A stretch of 64,000 nucleotides of DNA from Endocalyx cinctus (GCA_001600455.1 BCKC01000002.1:372001-436000); one strand, 5' to 3'. Shown: positions 38,464-50,524, counted from the stretch's first letter. Made by a program: numbers and translations. Notes: generated by a model not told the origin, from the letters alone.

Positions 38464-38473
38464 CAGTAACTGC

Positions 38474-39838
38474 CTACTGCTTCTCCTCCCGATGTCCATG
38501 TCCCTTGTTATCGTTTAGGTTCTTCTTTTCCCTGTCCACACACATAGCAATAAATTGCGCAGGCAGTTTCTTGTCATTGGCCCACATAGCCCACCCACTG
38601 CTCTCCCTACTAAGAATCTTCTTCGCCATGCTGAGGTAGGTCACTCGAAACTCCTCCCACAGCTTTTGGTCTTCAGGGTCTTCAGCTAGTGGCAATGGGT
38701 AATATGGATCATTCTCAAAGAATCCGACCACCAGCATACGAAGAATCGAATCAGCAACACCGGGCTCTGGGAGTCTGTTCATAGGAAGCCGGGTGCATAA
38801 GTTGAAATCAAGGACCCACATGCGCGTAAGTCTCTTCGAATAGTCAACTTCTAACCTAAGGTCCGTGGTGTCGAAAATATTGACACGCTGGTCGCTCTTC
38901 GCAGCGTCCGTTACCCGACTATCCCTGCCGTCCAAATACCACGGCTCCGAGCCGATGACGAACTCGACATCGTATGCGTTGATGTGTGCGGCCCAGTGCA
39001 GGATTGCCAAAGCCTCTCCCATGTCGCGGGCGTACTCGTGAAGCGGAAGATTGAGTTGTCGCATTTGGTTCACGTGGAAGTTGAAGTTTCGAAGGGAGAA
39101 GTTGGGTGCGCGTGAGGAGTTGTTCTTGTGTTTGCCGAGGTAAACTCGAAGGAGGCAGTCCTTGTTCAGAGGATCGAGTTTGGCAGCCTGGATTCTATCC
39201 GGAGGACAAAACATGTCGATAAGACATTCACGTCCGAACTTGGGAATGGGTAAGATACGTTCCGAAAGCAGACCCGTCGTCGGCAAGGAGATGGTCTTCG
39301 GCAGGCCGGCATTCTCCAGCTTGCTGATGTTCTCGGAAGACCACCAAGGAGAACTTTCGTCGAAGTACTGGTATAGCTCCGGGACTCGAACGCCGACATT
39401 GTCGAATGTCCCGGTAGGAAATCTCTTGATCGCGTCGAAAACCGCCCGATGGCATCGGTATTCCTCCTCGAGAGCATCACCCCAGCTTTTGTGGATCCGG
39501 AGCTTGACAACGGTCGGGGTGCCCGTGATCTCAAAGACGATGCCACACTGGCCGAACCCAAGCTTCCACCAGCCAAAGCTCATATCAAATCTCGCTGCAT
39601 TGCGTTTGATCGATCCCGAAGAGTTTGTAGTCGCTACCGATCGTAGACTAAGCATGCGTGTGAGTGTGTTAAGCTTCTCGTCCTCTGCGTCTTTCGTGAA
39701 GCATCCGCCGGACTCCGCGTCGAGTTCGTCGTCGAGCAGGCGCAGTTGATCAAAGTTCGCACGAATGAGTTCTTTCATTGAATCACTCGATAAAACAGAA
39801 TCGTCAGTCCTTGCCGCATTTCGTCGATCAGAGGCCAT
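38474..39838 (-). CDS. DUF3669 domain protein
   Basis: An intronless 454-residue frame with ATG at 39838. The core shows the DUF3669 pattern seen in fungal accessory proteins: an N-terminal GFGQCGIVFEITGTPTVVKL strand region that looks like a kinase-type glycine loop and lysine, a central LGKHKNNSSRAPNFSLRNFN stretch, EYARDMGEALAILHWAAHI, and the terminal WVLDFNLCTRLP motif. The latter three resemble a degraded kinase/aminoglycoside-phosphotransferase fold. The protein ends in a basic tail (DREKKNLNDNKGHGHREEKQ). Function is not known for the family. A TTTATA-like element lies about 90-100 bp upstream (around 39928-39938, minus strand). It sits next to a RIP-like remnant but has no internal stops itself. 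Confidence 0.75.
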   Translation of the reverse strand: MASDRRNAARTDDSVLSSDSMKELIRANFDQLRLLDDELDAESGGCFTKDAEDEKLNTLTRMLSLRSVATTNSSGSIKRNAARFDMSFGWWKLGFGQCGIVFEITGTPTVVKLRIHKSWGDALEEEYRCHRAVFDAIKRFPTGTFDNVGVRVPELYQYFDESSPWWSSENISKLENAGLPKTISLPTTGLLSERILPIPKFGRECLIDMFCPPDRIQAAKLDPLNKDCLLRVYLGKHKNNSSRAPNFSLRNFNFHVNQMRQLNLPLHEYARDMGEALAILHWAAHINAYDVEFVIGSEPWYLDGRDSRVTDAAKSDQRVNIFDTTDLRLEVDYSKRLTRMWVLDFNLCTRLPMNRLPEPGVADSILRMLVVGFFENDPYYPLPLAEDPEDQKLWEEFRVTYLSMAKKILSRESSGWAMWANDKKLPAQFIAMCVDREKKNLNDNKGHGHREEKQ

Positions 39839-42800
39839 GTTGGAGTAATAGCTTTATTGTATGTATGGACAGAGCTAATTTTTTATTGTTCTGGGGGGGT
39901 TCGATTAATCTGGACCTACAAAGGTTCTTATAAATACGCGGCAGAGGCAGTGGCGTAGCGATATAAGGTTCGCTGAATTACAAAGTAACTGGCTTACATT
40001 TTTATAAGTATAGGTTTAAAACGTAGTTCACCTTAGGCAAGGTCAACTATTCAAGGTTAACCAAGCTGTAAGGGCGTGACAGGCGTGAGAAGTAGTCTTC
40101 GAAAGGGGTTTTAACTAGGTTAAGGCTTTTGATAAGCTAATTAATAGCAGCTTTATCTGAAGAATAAGATGATCAAGACCAATGAATAAGTGCTTATTGA
40201 TGGTACGCGAACAATGCGTGATGTTGAAAATATGATCCATAGATGTATGATGAATGGGAACTAGCTACCTAGGTAAGTTCTAAATTTCAAAGTTTTTTAT
40301 GGTCGAGTTTTGTACAGTACAGGAAGGCATGGTGGCATTGAGAAACCCTCATTAACGGGAGGTGAGCTTGCAGCCCACAGAACGTCCTGAGTTTACAATT
40401 TTTACTGTGTTACACAGAAAAGATAAGATAAGAAAACGACAGGGGTTTTTAAAGATGGTTCCGTAGAGGCGTGTAGAAGACCCTTCGTAAACTCAGGCAT
40501 TAGTTTTTTTTTTCTTTTGTTAGTTAGTTCTCTATAGGGCTACTACTTATCATCAATAGATTTTTCTAGTATGCCTTCCTTATCTAACCAAGGCTTTGCT
40601 CCAGCCTTCTTTAGTGGTGTCAGTGTCAACAAGGGCCCAGCTATACGTAATTATAAATAACTGGTCAACACCAGTAGATAAAACTTTGAATTCATCATCT
40701 TTATTTACTTCCAATCATCTGTGTATTTACATACCAATTCAGTGATTGTATTGTCAGCTTATTTCTAGATTATTATCCGAACATTAGAAGAAAAGTATTC
40801 CGCATCTAGGGCGATCGTGGTTTTAATACCGTTCCATATAACTGGTAATACATACACGATTAAAAATGAATGTATGCTATGTTTCATGATAATTGTGCTG
40901 AGACCGATGCAATGCCGGATCCTTCATTCCAGATAATTAACTCGCCTAATTTTACCCAATTTCTGTTCAAAGATGGTTCTGTTAAACCTGAATCGCAACT
41001 GGATACAAGCTCAGGAGCACAATGTGTAACGTTCGTTCTTCGAGGACCAAATTAACCAATTTTCAGTTCTTATAGGTAATGCCAATAAATCTTTTGATTT
41101 TGTCTCGGCTATCAAAAACCCAAAAGCTTCGAATATTAGTCAACCACGAAGCAAAGCAAGTTGAAAGAAGCTAAAACTCCGAGTACCTACTTTTACAACT
41201 AATTACCTCTTATATCATCTCTGAAAAGTTATTTGAACTTAAGCCATGGGTGTGATATGAGTTATACTGGCGACTCGCTTGTTAGTGTTACGGAGAAAGG
41301 GTAGCTCGACATGAGCTAGTAACATTAAGGATGGTTTTAATACCATTACCAAGAAAAACGAGGAAATGAGTGGCATCGTACAAGTTTCAACCGGGTTGTT
41401 TGCTGATGTAGACGAACTGACCGTCTTTGCAGCGTATCTAAGGAACCCCGCCTTGTGTTTGGAAGATGGACTGAGATTGGGAATGGGGCCACAAGGATTG
41501 ACGAGACCATCATTAGAATCGTCGCATATTTAACAATTACTTAATGTGTTTTGCGTGCATATCTTGAATTCTTGTTGCGCGTAACTTGTGTATTGGTGTC
41601 GATTGAGAAATAGCATAATACGTATATTTTCTTGAGGCTACAGCTGTAACCGCGCTTTGCATATCACCCGTTGATCTGGTGTCTTTCATTTCCTTCAGTC
41701 TTTAGCCGCAGAGAGCGAGTAATCATTCTGGACACATAATACATAAAACAGGGCGAACAGACGTAACGCCGACTGTGATAGTGAAGAAGGAAATTAGTGT
41801 CGTAGTTGTTTGCTCGAGCTCATCATCGTCAACTCGATTGTATCTAGGCAGTTACGTTAGTCATATCAGGATCATAATCATATTAACTGTCATACTCCGT
41901 ACACAGTGGCGGATTCAAATTTCATAATTTATTTCCTAAAGTAGAAATATGACGTAAGGAGAAGTTCTATTAGATGGGCAAATTTGAAATCGATGGATCC
42001 TAACCCAGTGATTTATCATCTTATCTTATCAGCTTATCAGATTATCGGGGATAGTCAACTCATCAGCTCCTACCAGGCAGAGTGTACATTTCGACTGGAA
42101 TACTGCAGAAAGTAGATAATCAAGAATAATAACAAAAGTTCCATCACGACATATATACAATCCGAAAGTTGAAGCCTTTGATCGGAGATTAAGTAAAATA
42201 AAAATCCCCAAACTTGTTACTAGTATCATATATTTAGTAAAAAAGAACGATCCTCCCGAATTCTTCAAGCCACTTTTTGAAGGGTACAAGGCGAATTAGG
42301 AATAGTACGATCTATTTATAATAGGGCTTGCACTTTTGGAACGGTTCTAGACGGCCGACGCATATCTTCATAAGGCTTATATTCAGCTGTATTATAAGCA
42401 AAATATTACATACAAGCAAAATCTGACCTAAGCCGCCGAGATTCCAAGAAAACAAGGGGAGTACCAGATATAGTAAAATGTTTAGAAATTCTTCACCCGA
42501 AATAGTACCCCCTGCCAAATCAACGACGTCCGCTTTAGAAAATAGGTACGTATTATAGAACACGTTCTTTCATTAATGTAAAAATCCTAGTCGTACGGAT
42601 TCAATCGACGTAATAAAACAAATAAAACACAAATTTATCAAGTATGGCAACCTTATCTCTCGTGTAATCAAGCAAGATAAACTTACAAGAGTACTGGTTT
42701 GCAATCAATCATTTCTACGTGTTCCGTAAATATCACTTCGCTATTTATAGGTTCGTCTGATTGTCTCACTTATTTTGAACCTCAGTAAAATTGATAGATA

Positions 42801-43026
42801 CAATCAGTTTTATATATAATCCAATCTACCTATGTCCTATCTTGTAGGTATTATTTCAATTTCACTCCTTAGACTTTCTACTTACCCACTAGTAAGATTA
42901 TCAATCCCACAATCCCTTGTTTCGCTTCACTCAACTCTCATCTAGCACTTTTACACGTATTACGGTTTTGTTCTTCTTCTTCATTTCTCCCTTAGTCTCC
43001 ATTTTAATTTTAGGCAAGCAAACAAA
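39839..43026. other. 3.2 kb AT-rich gap, no supportable gene
   Basis: AT-rich and stop-dense. Two adjacent minus-strand open stretches (42563-42312 and 42289-42029) and one plus-strand 61-codon frame (40870-41055) are the only longer ones. All have a composition close to the background. The 42.0-42.6 kb pair is hydrophobic and could be the wreck of a membrane-protein gene, but I cannot align it to anything. It includes a GTACGGAGTAC-type palindrome at 41892-41902. Confidence 0.45.
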
Positions 43027-43830
43027 ATGTCCACGTCCCAGAAGCCCTCCGGCGATGGCATAAAGATCATCCACGCCGGTCTCTTCCGCATGGGAACCCT
43101 ATCCATGGCCAACGCCTACAGGATATTAGGCTACAACACCTTCCACTCCCTCGACCGACCCTCAGACTGGGTCCAATTCGAGAAAGCCGTCGAAGCAACC
43201 TGGCCGACCGTACCGAACGCGCGTCAGCGACCACCCTTCGCGCGCGAAGATTGGGACGAGCTCTGGGGTAACGAGTACGACGTCGTATGCGAGACCTCGT
43301 CGCCCTTCACCATGGAGCTGTTCCGGGCGTACCCGGACGCCAAGATCGTGCTCGTGCAGCGCCCGTACGAGACCTGGTGGCCCAGCTTCCGAACACAAAT
43401 CCTCGACCGCATGTTCCGGCCCTTCTTCGAGGTCCAGTCCGCCATCGCCTGGCACCTGTTGGGGTACCGCGCCGGCCACGCCATGCGCAAGCTCCTCTGC
43501 GGCTTCTTCGACGCCACCTCCCAGGAGGAGGCCGTCGCGAACAGCCGCGCCACGTACGACCGGTTCTACCGCGAGATACGCGAAAACGTCCCGCCCGAGA
43601 GGCTCCTCGAGTACAAGCTGGGATCGGGATGGGAGCCCATCTGCGAGTTCCTCGGCAAGGACGTTCCCGACGTGCCTTTCCCCGTCGGAAACGACAAGCA
43701 GGCGAACTCGGCCGGCGTTAAAGAAAACTTGCGGAGTTTACAGATCGCGGTTTTGAAAACCATCGCACCTGCTGTCGTAGGTGTTGCCGCTATGGGTGCG
43801 GGTATGCTGTACCTGCGCGGAAACTTTTAA
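43027..43830 (+). CDS. fungal sulfotransferase-like protein (Sulfotransfer_4 type), C-terminal membrane anchor
   Basis: An intronless 267-residue frame with a good start context (AAACAAAATGTC). The N-terminus IIHAGLFRMGTLSMANAYRI is the PAPS 5'-phosphosulfate-binding loop of this family (usual form GxxRTGTxS, here RMGTLS). The 3'-phosphate-binding region follows as FRAYPDAKIVLVQRPYETWW with PSFR. The C-terminal half contains the family's YDRFYREIRENVPPERLLEY and LGSGWEPICEFLGKDVPDVP blocks. A final hydrophobic segment (TIAPAVVGVAAMGAGMLYL) looks like a tail anchor. The substrate is unknown. Such genes are often found near secondary-metabolite genes, but no polyketide or peptide synthase is in this window. 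The coding region is clearly GC-richer than its flanks. Confidence 0.75.
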   Translation: MSTSQKPSGDGIKIIHAGLFRMGTLSMANAYRILGYNTFHSLDRPSDWVQFEKAVEATWPTVPNARQRPPFAREDWDELWGNEYDVVCETSSPFTMELFRAYPDAKIVLVQRPYETWWPSFRTQILDRMFRPFFEVQSAIAWHLLGYRAGHAMRKLLCGFFDATSQEEAVANSRATYDRFYREIRENVPPERLLEYKLGSGWEPICEFLGKDVPDVPFPVGNDKQANSAGVKENLRSLQIAVLKTIAPAVVGVAAMGAGMLYLRGNF

Positions 43831-44440
43831 GTGTTATTCATTCATAAGCAAGGTGTTTGGGTTTGGACTTGGGCTTGGGTTGGTGTTATTCTGTTTTTTC
43901 AATGCTCGTATTTTAAATGGGCCGGAAGATATCCCTTCTTTTTCTTTTGTACAAAAATCTTTGTGTATGTTACAAGTTATTTTTTTCGGCGGGTACAGGC
44001 ATGGATGCCTTCATGAACAAGTTTACATCATGTTTCATTCTCTGCCTGGCTAATAATTAAGCACTAAGGAATCAATGTGATCATGTGAATACCGTTTTTA
44101 TGTTTTCCTAACGTAATCGTCATACAAGAGAATTGATGGTGAATGAAAATTCAGTTGAAATCCTCGGATTTACGGACAAAACGCGTCAAACTGAAGTCAC
44201 ATCTCCGAGCGAAGGATCTTGTACGGAATTACTGACCTGATTTCTATACCGCTCGTCTTAACTACTTTCTTTAGCCCCTTTTCACGAATTTGATGAGTTT
44301 GGAGGCGGAGGTTCATGTCACTCACGATATGTTGTAACGCTCGAAATTATATCTTAGTCTTAAAATCGGGCGATACTATATTCATCATGGGAAAACCCAG
44401 ATAAGAGACTGAAGAATCCTGGAATCATATAATATTGGTT
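43831..44440. other. intergenic region
   Basis: About 0.6 kb of 3' flank and spacer. It contains only short low-complexity frames. Confidence 0.5.
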
Positions 44441-44445
44441 ATGGT

Positions 44446-44453
44446 TATATAAG
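44446..44453 (+). promoter_or_regulatory. TATA box of the small secreted protein gene
   Basis: TATATAAG, 115 bp before the ATG at 44568, at the normal distance for a core promoter. A GATAAG (GATA-factor-like site) overlaps its 3' side. Confidence 0.5.
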
Positions 44454-44567
44454 ATAAGAAGGCATTCACAGCAAATTGTTTAACTACAGCAGGTTCACAG
44501 CGATTCCCCGACCAATACCTTCCCTAAAGAAAATCTACAATCTAAGTGCGCATCTCAGAATATCAAA

Positions 44568-44999
44568 ATGAAGATCTTCCAACCTATCACCCTCTTTCTC
44601 GTCAGCGCCGGGAGCATCCTAGCCTCACCTTCGGCATTAAAGGACAAAACTGCTTTGATTACAATCAGTAGCGGGGGTGATAATTTCACTGGAATCGGTG
44701 TAGAAAAGGTATTAATGAAAGATATTTTACCACAACCAAGAATATATTAAACCTCCCGCCCTTACACTCCTTGAAATACATCCACGATGAAAAAAAAAAA
44801 AAAAAACCGTACATGCAAACTAATAAAATCGTCAATCAAATAGGCTGGACTTGAAGCCCGCTGCTCGGGAACCCTTCTTCCACATTCCGATTGCGACCCT
44901 GGGAAATGCGAGTGTGCAGGCAATTACGGGTGCTGGGCTTGTAACGGTGGTCGCATGCAGTGTCAACCTGGTCCGGATTCGGGCGCTTGCTGGTCTTGA
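44568..44999 (+). CDS. small secreted cysteine-rich protein (effector candidate)
   Basis: Two exons, 44568-44708 and 44844-44999, with a 135 bp intron (GTATTA donor, AATAG acceptor, ACTAAT-like branch site, A-rich interior). Phase 0 on both sides gives 98 residues. The N-terminus MKIFQPITLFLVSAGSILA is a clear signal peptide. The first exon alone reads into a stop in the intron, so splicing is needed. The mature part has eight cysteines, all in the second exon: one near the exon start, then CDPGKCEC, GCWAC, a lone C in MQC, and a final CW. Size, secretion signal and even cysteine count fit a secreted effector or antimicrobial-type peptide. I do not recognise a named family. Flanks are AT-rich with no gene close by. 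Confidence 0.6.
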
Positions 45000-45821
45000 G
45001 AGGTATATCCAGTTTCAAGATCTCAGTGTCTAAGGGAGATGGAAGAGATCAATGAATTAAAAGGAGAAAATTAATAGGTTTCGTTAGGACACTCACTTGG
45101 AAATTTGGACGCTTACACCATTCAACATGGTGTCTGTTTTATTTTCTAGTTTCTTTTACCACATCTACCGCTCATTCGTATAACTAAGTTATCTCTACCA
45201 ATTCACACGTATACATGTACTATGACATTTTGTATTAGAAGCGTATCACGAGGCGGTGCCAAAATATGCGTCTTGAAAGATGAAACATTTAAAACTTATC
45301 TCTGCTAACATGCGTCCAAAAAGTGGGGTTAATATTAAGGGGCCATCGTTAGATTTATTATCTCTCTTATTCTGGACCAGAAAAGAGAATGATAGTTTGG
45401 ACGGTAATTACGGACGACGAGGTTGTAGCAAAACGGTTTTGTGCAAGTGATCTCAAGAGTTTCCAAGTAATTAATACGGCCGCAAGAGTTCGATATCACA
45501 CCAATTCGAGAGGATTTGCTGGAGGACTAGACTAGGACTTTTTTATGTCCCATTTTCAAATATTCCATATCAAATGGTCTTTTATGGTACTATATAATAA
45601 CCGAACTATACTCCTAGATGAACCACCAGTTCGATCCAGGTGTAACCGCACCAAAGGAAAAAAGACAATACACACTATAGTTTCTCAAATGGAAAAAGTT
45701 GATTTAACTAGCCCATCGCGACATCAAAACAACGCACTCCATGGATACGTTCGACCAGCGTTTTTTTTCCCCTGCACAAATGGATGTCCATTTCTCCGCT
45801 CCCAAAAACAAGTTCCGTCGC
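45000..45821. other. intergenic region
   Basis: About 0.8 kb without a supported gene. Overlapping short frames have no domain signal. Confidence 0.5.
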
Positions 45822-46663
45822 TTAATCCTCCGCCTTGGGCGCTAGGACGGCCGACTGAGGAGCCAGGATCGCCCACTCGCCGTTCAGATCGGAGACGACC
45901 TGGGACCACTCGTTCTCGTCCTCCTCGAACTCGAACTCGCCCAGGCCCTCGGTGACGAACTGGTTCGTGGCGGCGTCGAGCTTGCCGATCCGGACCTGCG
46001 CCGGGTCCACGGCCGACTTGACGGCCTCGGTGAATATGTAGTCCATCTTCATCGTGTCGCCCTCGACGGGGCCCGAGGCCATGGCGACCACGAAGGTGAG
46101 GGGGTCGACGAAGACCATGCCGGTCGGGGGCGCCACGGAGGCGACTTTGGGGGCAACGATGCAGGTGTTGGCGGCGGTGCCGTTGTATTCGACTTCTAGG
46201 TTGCCGACGGCCTAGTAATTGGACACAAACGATTTAAATTAGTTCGACTTTTCCTCATAATGCTTTTTTCTCTTTCTTTTTGCGAAGTTGGATGTAGAGA
46301 TAACCTTACATTTGCAGGCATATTGAGCTTGGTAAAGAGAAATCCTCCCTGAAGACCGTTAGGAGAGCCGAAGAAGCCGTTTGTCTTGATCTTCTCGCTG
46401 CTCGATTCTCCGACGGTGAGGAACTGGGTGCTATCGAGGGCGGCGGTGGTAGCCGGTGCGGCCACCACGCTGGTCGCGTTCTTGGAGCTGCTGTTCTTCT
46501 TCTTCTTCCGTCTCTCGATAGGGAGGAAGTCCCTGGTGTCCAAGGACAGGTCTATGTCTGCTAACGCCCTGGCTTCCGGGGATCCGTTGGCCTGGGTAGG
46601 GAAACAGAAGGCAGGTACTACCACCAACGTAGAGAGAGCCGTGATACTGAGAAGGAAACGCAT
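45822..46663 (-). CDS. secreted protein of unknown function
   Basis: Two exons on the minus strand, 46663-46310 and 46211-45822, with a 98 bp intron (GTAAGG donor, CTAG acceptor) at phase 0, giving 247 residues. The start at 46663 gives a textbook signal peptide, MRFLLSITALSTLVVVPAFC; a longer in-frame extension upstream would bury it. After a basic, Lys/Asn-rich stretch (ERRKKKKNSSSKNAT) the mature domain has QFLTVGESSSEKIKTNGFFG, a GLQGGFLFTKLNMPAN strand at the exon junction, and a second half with VEYNGTAANTCIV, PPTGMVFVDPLTFVV and an acidic region (LGEFEFEEDENEW). It has a beta-rich look and few cysteines. I do not recognise the family. Confidence 0.65.
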
Positions 46664-46855
46664 CTTGAAGAGTTTGTTGAAGGATGTGTTGAAGATAGAT
46701 AATAAATCAAGAAAAGAATGACTAAGATGAAAGAAAGGGGGAAAACGGCTCCAAGGAAATAAAAAGATACGATAACAAATAGGAGACACCAGTGTCTTAG
46801 AGAATGCAATACCGTTCTTTCAAGATGACCAAGAGTGATTTGATGGCGATCGACG

Positions 46856-46864
46856 CCTTTTATA
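46856..46864 (-). promoter_or_regulatory. TATA box of the secreted-protein gene
   Basis: TATAAAAGG on the minus strand, about 195 bp before the ATG at 46663. Confidence 0.45.
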
Positions 46865-46869
46865 TCCGG

Positions 46870-49281
46870 GGTAGTATAGATGAACCTGCAGAAGCTTGCA
46901 AAATTTGGGACCGTCCAACCTATCACCTCAGTCACAAACGATAGTAAATTGTATCTAATAATAATATCAACTCCACCATACTCTTCAACTTAATCAGGGT
47001 TTTGTTCCCCAGATCATCCAGGCTCCTTGTCCTAGCGACGAACTTGTTACATCGGCTATACGATAAAAACGATATGAATGATACCACTTCAACCCCGCGC
47101 AACCATTGACCAATGGTTGTTGGGTTGTAATCAAAGTCTTCTTGAGACGGAAAAGGACGTTGCCAAGTCGACTAAAGTTACCCCTATTAGACTGTCTTGG
47201 CCTACATGATCTTATCCTATATCCAAAGTATTAGAGTAAAATATAAGCATTCTTGGCTGGTACGCTTTCGGGGACGTTCTACAACATCAAGAGATATGTC
47301 GGTACGGGGAAATACGAATAGGTACGAGGCTTAATGGTACAGAAAATTAGCGGCACAAGTCTCCAGCTCACCAGCATAATACCTAAACATAATACTTTAT
47401 TCCGATGAAGCTCAGTTTTAGAAAGCGGTACTTGAAACTCTATGGCAACCATATCGCATCCCGCATATCGGGGCCGGCACGGTGAAGTGAAGTCAGAAGA
47501 AGGCGAGTTCCATTTTGGACAGATTATTTTTAACATCACAACATATTCGGTCAATTAGGAAACAGTCCCGGGAGGCCACCCACGCTTAATTATTCTTTTT
47601 GGGTCGTTGACGGTAAAAGATGCCAGCGACCTGTTTCACAATCAGGTCGACAGCAAACTTGCCAGCTTGTTTGTATTGGTTAACCTATCGCGGGGATTTA
47701 GTTGGCGAACCTTTTGTCATATATCATTCGGGTAACCGGCATGAAGCCTTGCTGATTGGTGTGTAGAACGTGATTACATTCAATGTAGCGTATTGAAAAA
47801 ATCATCTCCGTCGATCTTGGGGATCATGACAATCTTGGATAAAACTAAAATTAGCACGTAGATAGAAATTGGGACGATTTAGAAGGATATGGTCCTATCA
47901 CAACGAAGAAGAGAGCTGTACTTGACTGTTTTTTTCCCTACCTGATACGGCCAAGAGTTTCAATTGTGTAGATACAGCGCAGGACAAAAATATATACGCC
48001 CATCTTTTTCTGGAGTAAACAAAATGAAACAAGCCTTTTCGGGGTTAGCGTAGAGGAAAAGGCCGTTTTTCTAAAAGAAAAGTGGACCCAAAGATTTTGA
48101 GTGTCGCGTGCTCTCTTTCCTTTTTCAGAGCACTGACGGTCACTGACGGTCACTGACCTAATTATTATATAAAATTAATACAACTACGCCTAGGAATAGC
48201 ACCTGACTACCCTATCAGGCCTATATTATCGCTATCGTCAAGCTACCGATAAGATCGCTAAAATACAGATATTCATTGACCGAAATATTTTTATTTTTTA
48301 TTTCTTTTCTTGAATAATCATCATCTATACTGGATAATTACCAGATACCACTGAATGCTCTCCTATCTAAATTTACCTCTATCACCCTTGAACTAACCCA
48401 GCTGTCGGTTCAGTCGTTGTTTTGCCAGGCGGGATCTCTGTGAAAAACATGCTATTAATAGGTTACTATGCAGTAATGCCTGTTTCCCATATATCTCCGC
48501 TTTCGGATAAGTATGGTTATCCACAGATGCCGTTGCACCCGGCTTCGTCACATACACCGTATCACTGGCATGAGTCTCTTGTAGTCGTCCCTATCGAATG
48601 TCAGCTTGAGAAGACAAGATATCTTATCATGGGGTTCATCACTGGGGATACGGAGAAGTCTGGAAAGAAGTCTTCGATTTTTCTATTTTCGTATGCAGCT
48701 AGAGAGCACGCGACATCTAGGAAATCTATCAACACCAAGAGCCAGGGTACCATTAACCCCCCACACACACAGGCCATGAAACAGTCAATACCGTCTCAAC
48801 TTTGTTTTTTTAAGCGGCCAAACATTTGATCCGAGATTAAATTAGACATACTGTCCCTAATCTATTCCACACGGGCACCGAGAGTGAAAATATCCAGCTT
48901 CCATCCATTCTGTGCCCATCCCACAAAAAAAAAGTTGCGGTTTTTTATCGTCTCACAAATGCATATGCGTGGGACTGAAACCCAACTTCTTCGTGATTAT
49001 GGCGGTTCCGGAAACAAAAACATGGCTTGAAACCTATCGAATGAATTAATCTCTTCTTGATAGTTCAAGGCTTTTGTTTGGCCTTTTTTTTTTCCTTACT
49101 ATGAACTAGCCTCTGATTTTCATCATTCTTTTCTAAATCAAGTTTGTATTGCATCACTGGTTGATGCGTCCAGACGAAACCCTGGCTGGCCAGTATTTGT
49201 TCGGATTCGCTTTAATATTTGCAAAACCTTCGCTTCCATCTGAATTATCATAGTTGTATTTGTTTCTAGGACTTTGACGTG
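46870..49281. other. 2.4 kb gap without supportable gene
   Basis: AT-rich. It contains a 7-bp inverted repeat (AACCATT...AATGGTT) around 47100-47117 and a short tandem repeat at 48131-48157. The longest frames (47279-47554 minus, 48422-48829 plus) begin at TTG and show no domain. Confidence 0.5.
48131..48157. repeat. tandem repeat of CACTGACGGT
   Basis: A 10-bp unit is repeated about 2.7 times (CACTGACGGT, CACTGACGGT, CACTGAC). The origin is unknown. Confidence 0.7.
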
Positions 49282-50524
49282 ATGAGGCGCCGTGGCCGCC
49301 GCGGTGAGGATAAGGCAGCCTCTCTGCGAATCTTTATCCGTGATATTGATGAGAGAGACTCGCCGTCCAGTCCTGATTCACCCGATTCGCCTGAATCGCC
49401 CGACTCTCCAGCCAGTAGTGCCGCTTCATCGGCGTCTCCAACCACCACGACCTTTGACGCAAGCTCTACGGGCATCGCAGCTCCGGCGAGCACCACGACA
49501 AGCTTAGGCCTATCTTCTACAACTACTACTGCATTGCCCATTCTGACCGTACCTTCGTCTTTGGAAACAAGTATTGTTAGCACCGGGCCTCCTTCCACTA
49601 CGACTACCACCACATTAACCACTACCACTACTATACCGACCCAGCAGACACTGACTACAACAAGCTTAGCTGCATCAACGACGGTAGCAAACACTACCCC
49701 CGCCTTCAGTCAACCCGATCTAGCTCAACCGATACTAGACGATAGTGGAACAAGCACATCGGACATTCTTCCCACTGTCACAAGCACAACTACTGAAGGT
49801 ACCTCAACATCTCAAATCGCGTCATCTACTGCTGCCGTTAGTAGCGACTCTCAAGCCGAGCAGCCTGCCGCGAGCGGAATAGCATCAGGTGGAAGTCAGA
49901 GTGGAGCCATTAGTGCAGTGATTGGCGTAGGCGTCGTTGGTACGTATTTATTTCACTTATTTTTAACGGTTTACTAGAAACGCAACAAAAAAAAAAAAAA
50001 GCCTTCTAAACAATACACGTGCTAACAAATAATCAGCCGCCGTGGGTCTAATAGGCTTCCTCATCTTCTATTGGAGGCGCACGCTTCAACGGGAGAAGAA
50101 GCAACGTGAGCTGAACGAGAAAAGTCTATCGTCGTCTGACGGCCCACCCGGCGCTCCTCCTCCCGGCGGAGGAGGCCCCCCCGCTACGTACGCCGCGGGG
50201 AGCGAATTCGGGTACTTCTACGCACCGCCGGCCCAGCCCGACGCGTACGGCTACCCGGCGGACGAGAAGGTAGCGCCGCCGTTCGAGAGCTACGCGCCGA
50301 GCCCGGCGCGGCAGCCGGTCGTAGTAACGGTAAACAACGACGCGGCGTCGGGTGGGATCCCCGCCGCGCGTTTCGAGAGGCCGGTCGTCCTCGGCGGGTC
50401 CGCCCTCGATCATCCGAACGGCGGCTTCCCTTTTGCCGATCCGAGCGGGGGCGGTCGACCGTTCACCGATTGGCCGCCACCTCAGCCACCCCCTTTGTCG
50501 GTTCTACCGAGGACGCCGGTATGA
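49282..50524 (+). CDS. Ser/Thr-rich single-pass membrane protein
   Basis: Two exons, about 49282-49939 and 50037-50524, with a 97 bp intron (GTACGT donor, ATCAG acceptor). The join at phase 1 completes one transmembrane helix (AISAVIGVGVVG + AAVGLIGFLIFYWRR), giving about 381 residues. The N-terminal ~210 residues are a low-complexity Ser/Thr/Pro ectodomain, a likely heavily O-mannosylated stalk like yeast wall sensors. The C-terminal ~150 residues are cytosolic and rich in Gly/Pro/Tyr. The mapped start (MRRRGRRGEDK) has no signal peptide. An in-frame stop overlaps a TTTCTAG acceptor-like site at 49267-49269, so an upstream exon with a signal peptide is possible, but I could not find it. The architecture resembles Mid2/WSC-like sensors without the cysteine domain. 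Confidence 0.6.

Noticed and set aside
40870..41055. 61-codon plus-strand frame after an A-rich start context
   Set aside because: Composition is mildly protein-like but it is too short and has no signal peptide or domain.
42029..42563. Two adjacent hydrophobic minus-strand frames
   Set aside because: AT-rich background composition, no recognisable family, no sensible splice pair joining them. Noted only in the gap entry.
47100..47120. Perfect 7-bp inverted repeat AACCATT/AATGGTT
   Set aside because: Short, contains CCAAT-like core, expected by chance several times in a window of this size.
47279..47554. 91-codon minus-strand frame
   Set aside because: Starts at TTG, no domain, no splice partner.
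48131..48157. CRISPR-like or transposon end from CACTGACGGT repeats
   Set aside because: Units are directly adjacent without spacers, fewer than three copies, and no partner inverted repeat was found.
48422..48829. 135-codon plus-strand frame
   Set aside because: Starts at TTG, internal composition does not look coding, and no family is recognised.
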